DNA of 64,000 bases from Brevundimonas naejangsanensis DSM 23858 (GTDB lineage Bacteria > Pseudomonadota > Alphaproteobacteria > Caulobacterales > Caulobacteraceae), in contig NZ_ATXN01000002.1 in the NCBI RefSeq assembly GCF_000421705.1, positions 1,054,001 to 1,118,000 on the forward strand. Reading direction: 5' to 3'. Under the pieces are notes generated by a model, which saw only the letters and a program-made list of their open reading frames with translations, did not search any database and was not told where the DNA came from. The position numbers and the translations under genes are program-made. The stretch's first letter is position 1. Each line of letters begins with the position of its first letter. Below are positions 18,926 to 29,179 of the stretch, in pieces.

Positions 18926-20652
18926 CGGAGCTGAGTTTCAAGGGCAAAGAGTTTGTCTATAACCACCATCTGGCGGTGCCCTTCCGTCCGCTTGTGCCCG
19001 ATGAAAGCAAGGGCATCGGCCCGATTGCGCTTGACGGCAATCTCGTCATTCACGGCGACAATCTGCACGCGCTGAAGGCGCTCCTGCCGCTTTATGCGGG
19101 CAAGGTAGATTGCGTGTATATCGACCCGCCCTACAATACCGGCAAGAGCGATTGGTCATATAACGATAAAGTCAATTCGCCGGTGATTCAGGAATGGCTC
19201 GATAGCAATCCGATCACCGTCGATGACACGCTTCGGCATGACAAGTGGGCGTGCATGATGTGGCCGCGCCTTCAGCTCTTACGCGACCTCATGAAGCCGG
19301 GGGCAGTCATTTTTGCGAGCATCGACGATAACGAGGTCGCTCTGTTCAAGCATCTTCTGCACGCTACATTTGGCGACAATAACAATCCGAAAAGCAACCC
19401 TCATCTTGGCACCATTATCTGGAAGAATGCGACAGATAATAATCCAACGAATATCGCAATTGAACATGAGTATGTTCATGTCTTTTGCTTGGAGCGGGAT
19501 GGCGTTGCACCTATCTGGAGTTCTCCGTGGTCGGACCTGAAAGATTGCCTTCTTGCGAAGGAGCAGGAGCTTTTGGCCGCCAACTTAAGCGATGATGAGC
19601 TTTCATCACAATATACGGAATGGTTCAGACTGCATAAGCCGCAACTCGGCCCCTTGCAGGAGTATAATCAGATCGACCGGGGCGGGATTTTCACTGCCTC
19701 GCGAAGCGTCCACAACCCGGGCCGTGAGGGTTATCGCTGGGATTTAATGAATCCCAAGACCCAGAAACTGGTGCCGCAACCGCTCATGGGATACCGCTTT
19801 CCTGAAGACACCCGCGACGAGTTGCTTGCGCAGGACCGCATCATTTTCAGCGACGATCCCGATCAGCTCATCCGCCTCAAGACCTACGTGAAGGACTACA
19901 AGGAGAAGATGCCGGGGATCATTGAAATAGATGGTCGGCGCGGCGCGAATGAGCTGAAAAAGATTTTCCCAGAGTCGAAGCAAGCCTTCAAGAATCCAAA
20001 GACCTACACGCTTATTGAGTGGCTTCTTTCATACACCGCTGGCCCGGATGCTGTCGTTCTCGACTCATTTGCTGGCTCCGGAACGACGGCGCAGGCGGTC
20101 ATGAAACTGAACGAGAGGGATGGCGGAAATCGGAAGTTTATCCTTGTCGAAATGGAAGACTATGCCGACGAACTGACGGCAGAGCGTGTTCGCCGCCTTA
20201 TCCAGGGCGTTCCGACTTCAAAGGACGACGAGTATAAAACCGGCCTCGGCGGCACCTTCACCTATTGCACTCTCGGCGATCCCGTGGAGCTGGATAAGGT
20301 GCTGAGCGGTGAAACCCTGCCGCCCTATGCCGGTCTCGGCGCGGCACTGTTCCACATGGCGACCAATCGCGCGCTCGATCCCGCAGCCGTGCGGGAGGAT
20401 GATTTCTATCTCGGTGCCATGGGAGGCCAGCATGTCTGGCTGATCTACAAGCCCGATCTCGACTGGCTGAAATCGCCGGAAGCGGCCCTGACGCTGGCGC
20501 GCGCCAAGGCATTCGCCGCCTCCGATCCGGACAAGCGGCACCTTGTCTTCGCCCCGGCGCGCTTCGTGAGCCAGAAGATGCTGGCGGAACAGAACATCCC
20601 TGTGGAGTTCGTGCCGCTGCCCTTCGCGCTTTACCGCATAGACCGGAGCTGA
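18922..20652 (+). CDS. mod: Type III restriction-modification DNA methyltransferase (Mod)
   Basis: The 576-residue protein has the adenine-N6 methyltransferase catalytic motif DPPYNTGKSDW (residues 68-78) followed, far downstream, by the S-adenosylmethionine-binding DSFAGSGTT (about residue 381), the order typical of type III Mod subunits. The segment between them should carry target recognition. It methylates one strand of an asymmetric site and forms a complex with Res, encoded four bases downstream. The recognition sequence cannot be read from the protein. Confidence 0.9.
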   Translation: MTELSFKGKEFVYNHHLAVPFRPLVPDESKGIGPIALDGNLVIHGDNLHALKALLPLYAGKVDCVYIDPPYNTGKSDWSYNDKVNSPVIQEWLDSNPITVDDTLRHDKWACMMWPRLQLLRDLMKPGAVIFASIDDNEVALFKHLLHATFGDNNNPKSNPHLGTIIWKNATDNNPTNIAIEHEYVHVFCLERDGVAPIWSSPWSDLKDCLLAKEQELLAANLSDDELSSQYTEWFRLHKPQLGPLQEYNQIDRGGIFTASRSVHNPGREGYRWDLMNPKTQKLVPQPLMGYRFPEDTRDELLAQDRIIFSDDPDQLIRLKTYVKDYKEKMPGIIEIDGRRGANELKKIFPESKQAFKNPKTYTLIEWLLSYTAGPDAVVLDSFAGSGTTAQAVMKLNERDGGNRKFILVEMEDYADELTAERVRRLIQGVPTSKDDEYKTGLGGTFTYCTLGDPVELDKVLSGETLPPYAGLGAALFHMATNRALDPAAVREDDFYLGAMGGQHVWLIYKPDLDWLKSPEAALTLARAKAFAASDPDKRHLVFAPARFVSQKMLAEQNIPVEFVPLPFALYRIDRS

Positions 20653-20656
20653 CGCC

Positions 20657-23248
20657 ATGTTTCGCCAGCTCGATTATCAGGACCGCGTGCTCTCTACGCT
20701 CGATGCCTATCTCGACCTTTTGAAGGAGAAGAAAGCACGCGCAGACAAGGTGGCAGCGCTCGCCGAACAAGACCCTGACCTTGGCCTCGCCATTCCGGAT
20801 TTTGCGAAGGACGCTTGGGAAGCGATGAAGGCTGCGAACAAGCTGCCCGCTTCGCGCGCGGCTATTCCGTTCTCGCCGCGCATGGACGGCTGCGAGCGGC
20901 CAGTGCCCAACGCCGTGCTGAAAGTGCCTACCGGCGGTGGCAAGACTTGGCTCGCCGTCTCTGCGGTGTCGCGGGTGATGGGCCGCTATCTCGACCGCAA
21001 CACCGGCTTCGTCCTGTGGATCGTGCCGAACGAGGCGATTTATACGCAGACGCTCAAGCATCTGAAGGATCGCCAGCACCCCTATCGCCAGGCGCTTGAC
21101 CGCGCGGCGGCGGGGCGTGTGAAGATCATGGAGAAAACTGACCGGCTCGATGCGCGGGACGTGGAAAGCAATCTCTGCATCATGCTGCTGATGCTGCAAT
21201 CCGCGAACCGCGAGACGCAGGATTCCCTGAAAATGTTTCAGGACCGGGGCGACGTGCATGGCTTCTTCCCGCCCGAAGGCGAACAACAGGCGCATCAGGC
21301 CGTCATCGACCGCACGCCGAACCTCTCCGCCTATACGGGCATGTTCCCGATGGTGAAGGACTCCCTCGGGAACGCCCTTCGGATCATCCGGCCCGTGGTC
21401 GTGATGGACGAGGGCCACCGCGCCATTTCCGATCTCGCCTTCGGCACGCTCTACGGATTCAACCCCTGTTTCGTGCTGGAGCTGACCGCTACGCCGCAGG
21501 ATGTGCAGCCGCGTGGCGGCCGCAATCCGCGCGAAGGCCGCTATGCCAATGTGCTGGTGGAAGTGACGGGGCGCGAGCTGGACCGTGAGGGCATGATAAA
21601 GATGCCGCTCAACCTCGATCCCCGGCAGGGCAATGACTGGAAGGCGACGCTGAACGCGGCGCTTGCCAAGCTCAACGCGCTCGATGCCGAAGCCCGGCAA
21701 TTGCGGGCCGATACGGGCCGCTATATTCGCCCGATCATGCTGATCCAGGTCGAGCGCACGGGCGCGGATCAGCGCGAAAGCGGCCATATCCATGCGGAAG
21801 ATGTAAAAGACTGGCTCCTGACGGCGGGTTTCGACCAGGCGGAAATCGCGATTAAAACCGCCCAGCAAAACGACCTCAACGATCCCGAAAATCAGGACCT
21901 GCTCTCGCCCACCAACCGGGTGCGGGCGATCATCACGAAACAGGCGTTGCAAGAAGGTTGGGATTGCCCCTTCGCCTATGTGCTGTGCAGTCTTGCGGCC
22001 AGCGCCAACCTAAAAGCCATGACCCAGCTTGTCGGCCGTATTCTTCGGCAGCCAGGCGCGCTCAAGACAGGCGTTGAAGCGCTCGACGAGTGCCACGTTA
22101 TCACGCATCATGCGGGTACTGCCACTGTCGTCGATGCCATTAAAGATGGCCTCGAACAGGACGGCCTTGGCGATCTGGTCCTGCGCGTGACGCAGGACGA
22201 CAAGAGCGGGTCAGGCAAAGCTGCTCGCACGATCACGCGCCGCCCGGCTTTCGCTTCCACGGAAATCTACCTGCCCAAAGTGATGGTGGTGGAAAGCGGA
22301 GGAGCACGCGAGCTGGACTACGAGACCGATGTGCTCTCCGCGCTCGACTGGCGGGGTTTCGATCCGAGGGACATCGCGGATCGGGTGCCGGAAAACGCAC
22401 AAGCGGCGGAAAGTCAGATCCAGCGGATCAGGCTTTCTGAGGACGGCGACGAATTGTTCGTCGGCGAAACCGTAGCCGCCAATACGGAAGTCCTCGCCTT
22501 CGATCCGGCACATGCCGTCCGGATGATTTCCGACATCGTGCCGAACCCCTTCGTTGGCCGTGAGATTGTGGGCGCGATGATTACGGCCCTGCGGGCGCGA
22601 GGCTTCGATGATGCGAAGCTCGGCCTGCTTGCCAGCCTGATCGTGGAAGAGCTGCGCAAGGGCCTCGATGCTGCGCGTAATGCGCGCGCCGAAGCGCTGT
22701 TCAAGGCTGAGGTCGCCGCGGAACGCATCCAGTTCCGGTTGCGGCTCGATGGTCGCAACTGGCGGATGCCGTTTGGCATCGAAACGACAGAACCGGAGAA
22801 CGCCCGCCAACTCCTTAACCGCGCCGGTGGCCCGCTCGAAAAGAGTCTTTTCGCGCCGGTCTACGAGAACGAGCTGAACAGCGACGAGCGGGATGTGGCG
22901 GTCTATCTCGACGGCGAAAAGACGCTGGCCTGGTGGCACCGCAATGTCGCGCGGACGCAGTACGGCATTCAGGGATGGAAGAAGGCCAAAATCTATCCGG
23001 ATTTCATCTTCGCCGTGCAGCGCGATGGCGAAGCGAAGCGGATCACGGTGCTGGAAACCAAGGGCGACCAGCTCGACAACCTCGACACGGCGTACAAGCG
23101 CGAGGCGCTGGCGTTCCTCTCGGACCATTTCGAATGGGACGAGGCAACTCCGGTCGGCGAGCTGGAACTGGTCAACAACGGCGAGACCGTGGAAGGCACC
23201 TTGATCCTGATGAGCGAATGGAAGGCGAAACTGCCCGCGTATCTCTGA
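20657..23248 (+). CDS. res: Type III restriction enzyme helicase-nuclease subunit (Res)
   Basis: At 863 residues this is a standard Res protein: a superfamily 2 helicase with Walker A VPTGGGKT (residues 90-97), a DEGH Walker B box (VVMDEGHRA), LTATP and VGRILRQPG motifs, and a C-terminal PD-(D/E)XK nuclease (YPDFIFAVQRDG then VLETKGDQ, about residues 780-805). With Mod it cleaves DNA when two unmethylated sites are encountered. All catalytic motifs look intact. A 564-codon frame on the opposite strand is a composition shadow. Confidence 0.9.
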   Translation: MFRQLDYQDRVLSTLDAYLDLLKEKKARADKVAALAEQDPDLGLAIPDFAKDAWEAMKAANKLPASRAAIPFSPRMDGCERPVPNAVLKVPTGGGKTWLAVSAVSRVMGRYLDRNTGFVLWIVPNEAIYTQTLKHLKDRQHPYRQALDRAAAGRVKIMEKTDRLDARDVESNLCIMLLMLQSANRETQDSLKMFQDRGDVHGFFPPEGEQQAHQAVIDRTPNLSAYTGMFPMVKDSLGNALRIIRPVVVMDEGHRAISDLAFGTLYGFNPCFVLELTATPQDVQPRGGRNPREGRYANVLVEVTGRELDREGMIKMPLNLDPRQGNDWKATLNAALAKLNALDAEARQLRADTGRYIRPIMLIQVERTGADQRESGHIHAEDVKDWLLTAGFDQAEIAIKTAQQNDLNDPENQDLLSPTNRVRAIITKQALQEGWDCPFAYVLCSLAASANLKAMTQLVGRILRQPGALKTGVEALDECHVITHHAGTATVVDAIKDGLEQDGLGDLVLRVTQDDKSGSGKAARTITRRPAFASTEIYLPKVMVVESGGARELDYETDVLSALDWRGFDPRDIADRVPENAQAAESQIQRIRLSEDGDELFVGETVAANTEVLAFDPAHAVRMISDIVPNPFVGREIVGAMITALRARGFDDAKLGLLASLIVEELRKGLDAARNARAEALFKAEVAAERIQFRLRLDGRNWRMPFGIETTEPENARQLLNRAGGPLEKSLFAPVYENELNSDERDVAVYLDGEKTLAWWHRNVARTQYGIQGWKKAKIYPDFIFAVQRDGEAKRITVLETKGDQLDNLDTAYKREALAFLSDHFEWDEATPVGELELVNNGETVEGTLILMSEWKAKLPAYL

Positions 23249-23406
23249 CTGAACAGAATTTGTCAGATGGTGTAGTTACCGAGCCGCGAGGGATACGCGC
23301 TGCTTGCAGCAATCCCCTGCATTCTTACAATACACCGCCACAACGGCGTGCAATTAAGATTCCGACGTGGGTTATCATCCGTTAGACTTCGTGGTGGGGG
23401 AACACG

Positions 23407-25701
23407 ATGCACCTACATTCCTATCGACTGAGAAATTTCCGGCGGCTTCGGGACGTGCATATCGAGCTTGCGTCCGACATTTCCATTTTCGTTGGGGCGA
23501 ATAATAGCGGAAAAACCTCCGCGACGCAGGCTATGCAGATGTTTCTCTCGGGTGGCAAAGACGCTTTCTCGCTGTATGATTTCAGCTCGCACGCTTGGCC
23601 GCTGCTTGATGAGATCGGCGAACGAGAGGGCGACATCGCCGAGGCTGAGTTTCCGACCGTCTCGCTCGATCTTTGGTTCGAGGTGGGAGCCGAAGACCTC
23701 TATCTTGTCATCCCCATTCTGCCCTCGACCGCTTGGGCCGGGACGCTTGTGGGCGTCCGCGTCGAACTCGCGCCCAGAAACATCACGGAATTGATCCAGC
23801 GTTATCGCACCGCTCGCGACGATGGTCGGGCCAAAGCGGCGGCGCTGGTCGGCGGCGCAGGCGATTATGTGCCTTGGCCAAAATCGCTATCGGCTTACCT
23901 GCTTAAAGAACTGAGACACGAGTATGAGCTGCGATATTACGTCCTCGACCACAGGCAATTTGATGCGAAGTTTCAGGCGGTGGAGGGGTATCAGCCGCTG
24001 CCGTTGGGGAACGAGCCCGGCGGCAGTGCTGTACTAAAATCGCTCATCAAGGTAGATTTTCTCAATGCACAGCGGCACCTTGCGGACCCTTCAACTGCTT
24101 CCGGAAGCGGCCGTTCGGAGGATTTGTCGAAGCGTCTGAGTCGCTTCTATCAACGCAATCTCGATCAACGTCAGGACGATCATCAGGCGCTCAAAGCGCT
24201 ATTCGAGTCTGAGGTGGGCCTCGACAAGCATCTCGCGGAGGTTTTTAAAGGTACACTGGAACGGTTGGGGCGTTTGGGTTATCCCGGCCTCAATAACCCA
24301 AGGCTCGAAATCAAGTCGGCCCTGAACCCCGCGTCCATCATGACGCAGGATGCGCGCGTCCATTACATCGTGGGCGAAGCCGCGCAGACGATCATGCTGC
24401 CCGACACCTACAATGGCCTCGGCTTCAAAAACCTGATCTATATGGTGGTCGAAGTGCTCGACCTTCAGGAGCGCTGGAAAGCCGAAGAGGAGAAGCGTGC
24501 GCCTCTCCATCTCATATTCATCGAGGAGCCAGAAGCACACCTTCACGCGCAGCTCCAGCAGGTTTTCATTCGCAACATACTCGACTTGCTCGTCATTCCG
24601 GGTGAGGCGGGAGGATCATTCGCCACACAAGCGGTCATTACGACCCACTCGCCGCACATCCTGTACGAGCGTGGCTTTCAGCCGATCCGCTACTTCCGGC
24701 GCGATTTGGTCGGAAACGATCAAGTCACTGAAGTGCTCAACCTCTCCGCGTTCTATGCGCAGGAAACCGAACACCGCGATTTCCTGCAAAGGTATCTCAA
24801 ACTCACCCACTGCGATTTGTTCTTCTCTGACGCCGCTGTGCTCGTGGAGGGCAATGTCGAGCGATTGCTGCTCCCGATCATGATATCAAAGGCGGCGACA
24901 TCGCTGCGATCCTCCTGCATTTGCATTCTGGAGGTGGGCGGTGCCTTCGGCCATAAATTCAAATCGCTGATCGAATTCCTCGGGATCGTCACGCTGATCA
25001 TCACCGACGTAGACAGTGTTACCTTGTTGCCTGCTGATCATGACGGCGATGATGACGACGATGACGAGCTGGAGATCGAAGTCGAGGCCCTTGAGGTGGC
25101 CGCTGCCAACGATGTCGATGAACTACTCGGTGGTGATGCTCCGGCCGCCCAAGCTGGCGATGCCGCCGATCCTGCCCCCGCCCGTCGTTACGGAAAAAAG
25201 TGCTTGCCCGGTGTAGCCGGGGCAGTCACCTCCAACCAGACTCTCGTGAAATGGCTTCCGGCCAAGCTGTCGATCGACGAGCTTTTCGCAGCACCGGAGC
25301 AAGAGAAGGAAACGCCGGCGGATGTGACGCCCCGTGTCCGCGTGGCATATCAGACGCCCGTTCCAGTCGCATGGAATGGTCAGAACGTAGAGCTGGCAGG
25401 TCGGACGTTGGAAGAAGCGTTTGGGTTGGAAAACGCCGAATGGTGCCAGAGCGCGGAGCAGAGGAAATTGGGGCTACGCCTCCGTGGTGCACTAGTGGAC
25501 CCGGCGGCGTTGGCAGCCGGCCTTCACAAGAGGGTCAGCGGCGATAAATTCGACAAGACCAAGTTCGCGCTTGGCGTACTTACGGCCCGACCGGAAGAGT
25601 GGCAGGTTCCGACGTACATCCGTGACGGTCTGGTTTGGCTTAAGGCGCAGGTCGATCTCGAAGTTGAGGCCGAACTGGAAGGTGGTGTAGTCGGTGAGTA
25701 G
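23407..25701 (+). CDS. OLD-family ATP-dependent endonuclease, GajA-like
   Basis: The 764-residue protein has an N-terminal ABC-type ATPase domain: Walker A GANNSGKTS (residues 30-38), Walker B LIFIEEPEAHLHAQ (about 369) and ITTHSPHIL. A C-terminal TOPRIM nuclease follows, with LVEGNVERLLLP (about 480) and IITDVDS. That is the layout of OLD/GajA nucleases. It is longer than usual, and after the TOPRIM DxD there is an acidic insert (DHDGDDDDDDELEIEVEAL, about residue 545). The next gene overlaps its 3' end and encodes a UvrD-like helicase, so the pair fits a Gabija-type phage defence system. Confidence 0.8.
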   Translation: MHLHSYRLRNFRRLRDVHIELASDISIFVGANNSGKTSATQAMQMFLSGGKDAFSLYDFSSHAWPLLDEIGEREGDIAEAEFPTVSLDLWFEVGAEDLYLVIPILPSTAWAGTLVGVRVELAPRNITELIQRYRTARDDGRAKAAALVGGAGDYVPWPKSLSAYLLKELRHEYELRYYVLDHRQFDAKFQAVEGYQPLPLGNEPGGSAVLKSLIKVDFLNAQRHLADPSTASGSGRSEDLSKRLSRFYQRNLDQRQDDHQALKALFESEVGLDKHLAEVFKGTLERLGRLGYPGLNNPRLEIKSALNPASIMTQDARVHYIVGEAAQTIMLPDTYNGLGFKNLIYMVVEVLDLQERWKAEEEKRAPLHLIFIEEPEAHLHAQLQQVFIRNILDLLVIPGEAGGSFATQAVITTHSPHILYERGFQPIRYFRRDLVGNDQVTEVLNLSAFYAQETEHRDFLQRYLKLTHCDLFFSDAAVLVEGNVERLLLPIMISKAATSLRSSCICILEVGGAFGHKFKSLIEFLGIVTLIITDVDSVTLLPADHDGDDDDDDELEIEVEALEVAAANDVDELLGGDAPAAQAGDAADPAPARRYGKKCLPGVAGAVTSNQTLVKWLPAKLSIDELFAAPEQEKETPADVTPRVRVAYQTPVPVAWNGQNVELAGRTLEEAFGLENAEWCQSAEQRKLGLRLRGALVDPAALAAGLHKRVSGDKFDKTKFALGVLTARPEEWQVPTYIRDGLVWLKAQVDLEVEAELEGGVVGE

Positions 25702-27625
25702 CCGCGCTCAACAGCCTGACACACAGGCCGACGTAGATCTTCGGCTGTGCTTGGAATCTCAGCCGCCGACCAGTTTTAACATGGTCGCCGGCGCGGGGTC
25801 GGGCAAAACCACTTCGCTGATCAAGGGGCTCGCCTCGATCCTTGCCATCCATGGCGAGCGTTTGCGACTACGCAGGCAGCGCGTGGCCTGCATAACCTAT
25901 ACAGAGATCGCCGCCGGAGAGATTTGGGCTGACGTGGGAAACAATCCTCTCGTCCACGTCTCCACGATTCATAGTTTTCTTTGGTCGATCGCACGCGGCT
26001 TCCAACAAGATATCGCCGCTTGGGTTGCAAACAGGATCGACGAGCGGATCACAGAATTACAGCACGATGCCGCCAATTTTGGCCCACGCGTTCAGCAGAA
26101 AACGCGAGACAAGAACGCCCACGATATAACGCGCTACGAGCAGCAGCGTGAGGCTATCACTCAAGTTCGTAGCTTCACTTATGGAACAGGAACTGACTAC
26201 GCCAAAGGTATCCTCGGCCACGATGACATTATCAAAATGGCTTCGCAGTTGATGATTCAACGGCCGCTTTTCCGAACTCTCGTCGCACAACAATTTCCGT
26301 TTGTTTTCGTGGATGAGAGCCAAGATACCTTTCCCATTATTGTCGAAGCATTGATGGCGGTCCAGCAGCAGGAGCGGGCCCGCTTCTGCCTCGGGTTCTT
26401 CGGCGATCCGATGCAGCGCATCTATCCCACCGGCATCGGCACAGTTCCCAAACCCGACGATTGGCGGGCGATCCCCAAGCCGGAAAATTTCCGTTCGCCC
26501 ACCTCGATATTGAATCTCGCAAACGCCATTCGGCGTGAAGGTGACGATCTGGTTCAGATTGGTGGCCGAAAGAAAAAAAACGGTGATCAGGAAGTGCCGG
26601 TGATCGGAACGGCGCGATTGTTTGTCTTGCCGACAGATGCTCATCGCGACGAACGCGTGGCGCAGGTTCGGGCGTGGATTGCGAACGCAAACGATGACGA
26701 GTTGTGGCAGCCCACCGACGAGAACGACCCGGTTAAAATGTTGGTGATCGTGCATCGCATGGCAGCGAAGCGATTGGGGTTCGGCGATCTGTATGCGGCG
26801 CTCAACGATAAGGCGCCTGAGGCCTTCAAGAATGGCTTTCTGGACGCGTCCGCCTGGCCGCTGCGCCCGTTGGTGTCGTTTCTACTGCCGCTTGCGGAGG
26901 CTGTTCGGGACGGGCGAGACTTCGAGACGATGCGGCTGCTTCGGCTCCATTCACCGTTGCTAGAAAAGGCCAACCTCCAAGGCGTGAACATCGCCGAGAG
27001 GCTCAATGAACTTCAGGCGGTGAGCAATCAGGTCGGTGAGCTGATGGGACCTCAGTCGCAGGCTACCATTCGTGACGTGCTGACTCTTGCCAAGGAAAGT
27101 CGCTTGGTAGAGTTCGACCCGCGCCTGTCCGCGTACCTTGAGGATGTTGCTGTGAACGAGGCCGAAGTCGAGGCCGATGACAACGTAGACGAAGGCGAGG
27201 AAGGCCTTTCAAACGAGATCAATTCAATGGCCGCGTTCCTAGACTGTCCGGCTAAGCAGCTTCGACCCTACCAGGCTTACGTTAACGACGAATCGCCTTT
27301 TTCCACGCAGCAAGGCGTGAAAGGGGCCGAGTTCGATCGTGTGCTCGTCGTCCTCGATGACGAGGAAGGCACGCACTTTCAATTCTCCTACGAGAAATAC
27401 CTCGGATTGAAAGAGCTTTCTGCGCGAGACAAAAAGACTTTGCAGGACGGTGGCGAAACAGGCGTCGAGCGGACGCGGAGACTTTTCTACGTTTGCTGCA
27501 CACGCGCGCGGCAAGACTTGGTCGTTATCCTTTTCGTCGCTGATCCCGCAGCGGCGATTGCGCATATTCGCGGGCTCGGACTATTTCCAGAAGCGGATAT
27601 TCTCTCGCAAGATGCGCTCGCTTGA
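25694..27625 (+). CDS. UvrD/Rep-like helicase, GajB-like
   Basis: The 643-residue superfamily 1 helicase starts at a GTG overlapping the preceding stop by eight bases. It has Walker A AGAGSGKTTS (residues 33-41), the QxxE-like region VSTIHSFLWSIARG, Walker B FVDESQDTF (about 206), and C-terminal VKGAEFDRVLVV and RRLFYVCCTRARQDL. Paired with an OLD ATPase it matches GajB of Gabija systems, where the helicase partner senses or processes DNA ends. It is longer than canonical GajB, with an acidic stretch around residues 490-510. Confidence 0.8.
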   Translation: MSSRAQQPDTQADVDLRLCLESQPPTSFNMVAGAGSGKTTSLIKGLASILAIHGERLRLRRQRVACITYTEIAAGEIWADVGNNPLVHVSTIHSFLWSIARGFQQDIAAWVANRIDERITELQHDAANFGPRVQQKTRDKNAHDITRYEQQREAITQVRSFTYGTGTDYAKGILGHDDIIKMASQLMIQRPLFRTLVAQQFPFVFVDESQDTFPIIVEALMAVQQQERARFCLGFFGDPMQRIYPTGIGTVPKPDDWRAIPKPENFRSPTSILNLANAIRREGDDLVQIGGRKKKNGDQEVPVIGTARLFVLPTDAHRDERVAQVRAWIANANDDELWQPTDENDPVKMLVIVHRMAAKRLGFGDLYAALNDKAPEAFKNGFLDASAWPLRPLVSFLLPLAEAVRDGRDFETMRLLRLHSPLLEKANLQGVNIAERLNELQAVSNQVGELMGPQSQATIRDVLTLAKESRLVEFDPRLSAYLEDVAVNEAEVEADDNVDEGEEGLSNEINSMAAFLDCPAKQLRPYQAYVNDESPFSTQQGVKGAEFDRVLVVLDDEEGTHFQFSYEKYLGLKELSARDKKTLQDGGETGVERTRRLFYVCCTRARQDLVVILFVADPAAAIAHIRGLGLFPEADILSQDALA

Positions 27626-27872
27626 CTGACTCGAGAGCCAAGCCAGATGAGCCTGCGAGCGTAATACTGAATTATACCCTTTCATAGAACTTAGGGCTCC
27701 GCCCTCGGCGCACTTCGAGAGGCTTCCGCCCAGCTTCCTACGCGCGTGCCGCGCTCCGTGCAGCCGGTTCCCCGCGAAGTCTCACTCCGTTTGCACACCC
27801 GGTCTCGGCGACGGCCAGAAGGTCAGGCGCGGCGTTCCGCTTCGCTGACCTTCAGACCCGAGGATCAGAGAT
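27626..27872. promoter_or_regulatory. Gap before ardA with inverted repeat
   Basis: These 247 bases separate the defence genes from ardA. AAGGTCAG (27819-27826) pairs exactly with CTGACCTT (27845-27852), ending 20 bases before the ardA start; it could control ardA expression. A GC-rich stretch of different character begins near 27690, so the left end of the conjugative element may lie here. No gene was found. Confidence 0.4.
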
Positions 27873-28091
27873 ATGACCAACGTATCCGACAGCAGCCCCC
27901 GCATTTATGTCGCCTGCCTTGCAGCTTACAATAACGGTTTTCTGCATGGAGCTTGGATCGACGCGGATCAGGACGCGGACCAGATCAGGGTCGAGATTGC
28001 CGCGATGCTTGCCCGTTCTCCGGTAATCCTCCCCGTGGTTAAGGGGATGCGAAGGTAGAATTTTCTCGGCAAGATGGACGAGGAGATTCCG

Positions 28092-28355
28092 ATGAAGAAG
28101 AGCCGTTTCACCGAAGCCCAGATCATGGGCGTGCTGCGCCAGGCGGAGGGCGGGCTGCCCGTTTCCGAGCTTTGCCGCGAGCATGGGATCAGCAGCGCGA
28201 CGTTTTACAAATGGCGCGCGAAGTTTGGCGGCATGGATGCATCCATGATGAGCCAGATGAAGGCCCTCGAGGATGAGAACAGGCGACTGAAGCGCATGTT
28301 CGCCGATCTCAGCATGCAGGCCGATCTGCTTCGAGAGGCTCTGGGAAAAAAGTGA
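28092..28355 (+). CDS. IS3-family transposase OrfA
   Basis: The 87-residue protein ([20 protein letters not shown]) carries the helix-turn-helix [20 protein letters not shown] that binds the element ends and a leucine-rich coiled coil ([20 protein letters not shown]). ATG at 28092 is preceded by GAGGAG; an earlier in-frame ATG at 28074 is less well placed. The last codons run through A-AAA-AAG in frame, a classic -1 slippery heptamer that would fuse it to OrfB and make the active OrfAB transposase. Confidence 0.9.
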   Translation: MKKSRFTEAQIMGVLRQAEGGLPVSELCREHGISSATFYKWRAKFGGMDASMMSQMKALEDENRRLKRMFADLSMQADLLREALGKK

Positions 28356-29179
28356 CGCGGCCAGCTCAGCGCCGGGAGCTGGCCGAGAAGGCGGTGGCGA
28401 CGAAGGGGGTCAGCATCGCGCTGGCCTGCCGGGCGTTCGGCGTCAGCGAGACCTGCTTTCGCTATAGTCCGAAGCGTGACGACGAGAACGAGATGATTGC
28501 CGATCTGCTGGTCGGGCTGGCGAATGCCCACAAGACCTGGGGTTTCGGCCTGTGTTTTCTGCACCTGCGGAACGTCAAGGGACATGTCTGGAACCACAAG
28601 CGGGTCCACCGGATCTACTGCGAGCTGGAGCTGAACCTGCGGATCAAGCCGCGGCGCAGGCTGAAGCGGGAGAAGCCCGATGAACTGGCAGTTCCAGAAG
28701 CCCCGAACCTGGTCTGGTCGATGGATTTCATGGCCGATCGGCTGGCCGACGGGCGGCAGTTCCGGCTGCTGAATGTGCTGGACGACTTCAACCGCGAGGG
28801 GCTGGGTATCGAGGTCGATTTTTCGCTGCCCGCCGAGCGGGTCGTCCGAGCCCTGAACCAGATCATTGAATGGCGCGGCAAACCGCTGGCGATCCGGGTC
28901 GATAACGGCCCGGAATACGTCAGTGCCACGCTGACAATCTGGGCCGAGAAGCAGGGCATCGCCCTGACCTACATCCAGCCCGGAAAGCCGCAGCAGAACG
29001 CCTATGTCGAGCGCTACAACCGGACGGTCCGGCACGAATGGCTCGACCTCTACATCTTTGAAACCATCGAGGAGGTGCAGCAGATCGCTACCGAATGGCT
29101 ATGGACCTACAACAACGAACGCCCGAACATGGGCATCGGCGGCGTCACACCCGCCATGAAGCTGAAAATGGCCGCGTGA
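28352..29179 (+). CDS. IS3-family transposase OrfB (DDE integrase core)
   Basis: The 275-residue protein has the retroviral-integrase-type catalytic core: first aspartate in [10 protein letters not shown], second in AIRVDNGPE, glutamate in [10 protein letters not shown], and the typical C-terminal [16 protein letters not shown]. It begins with GTG overlapping the OrfA stop and is expected to be made mainly as an OrfAB fusion by -1 frameshifting. All catalytic residues are present, so the element is probably active. Confidence 0.92.
   Translation: MTRPAQRRELAEKAVATKGVSIALACRAFGVSETCFRYSPKRDDENEMIADLLVGLANAHKTWGFGLCFLHLRNVKGHVWNHKRVHRIYCELELNLRIKPRRRLKREKPDELAVPEAPNLVWSMDFMADRLADGRQFRLLNVLDDFNREGLGIEVDFSLPAERVVRALNQIIEWRGKPLAIRVDNGPEYVSATLTIWAEKQGIALTYIQPGKPQQNAYVERYNRTVRHEWLDLYIFETIEEVQQIATEWLWTYNNERPNMGIGGVTPAMKLKMAA

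Noticed and set aside
20258..21952. 564-codon minus-strand open frame over mod/res
   Set aside because: It is antisense to two genes with full catalytic motifs, has no domain, and is an effect of high-GC codon bias.
27282..27565. Minus-strand frames at the end of the helicase gene
   Set aside because: They mirror conserved helicase motifs on the plus strand and have no domain of their own.
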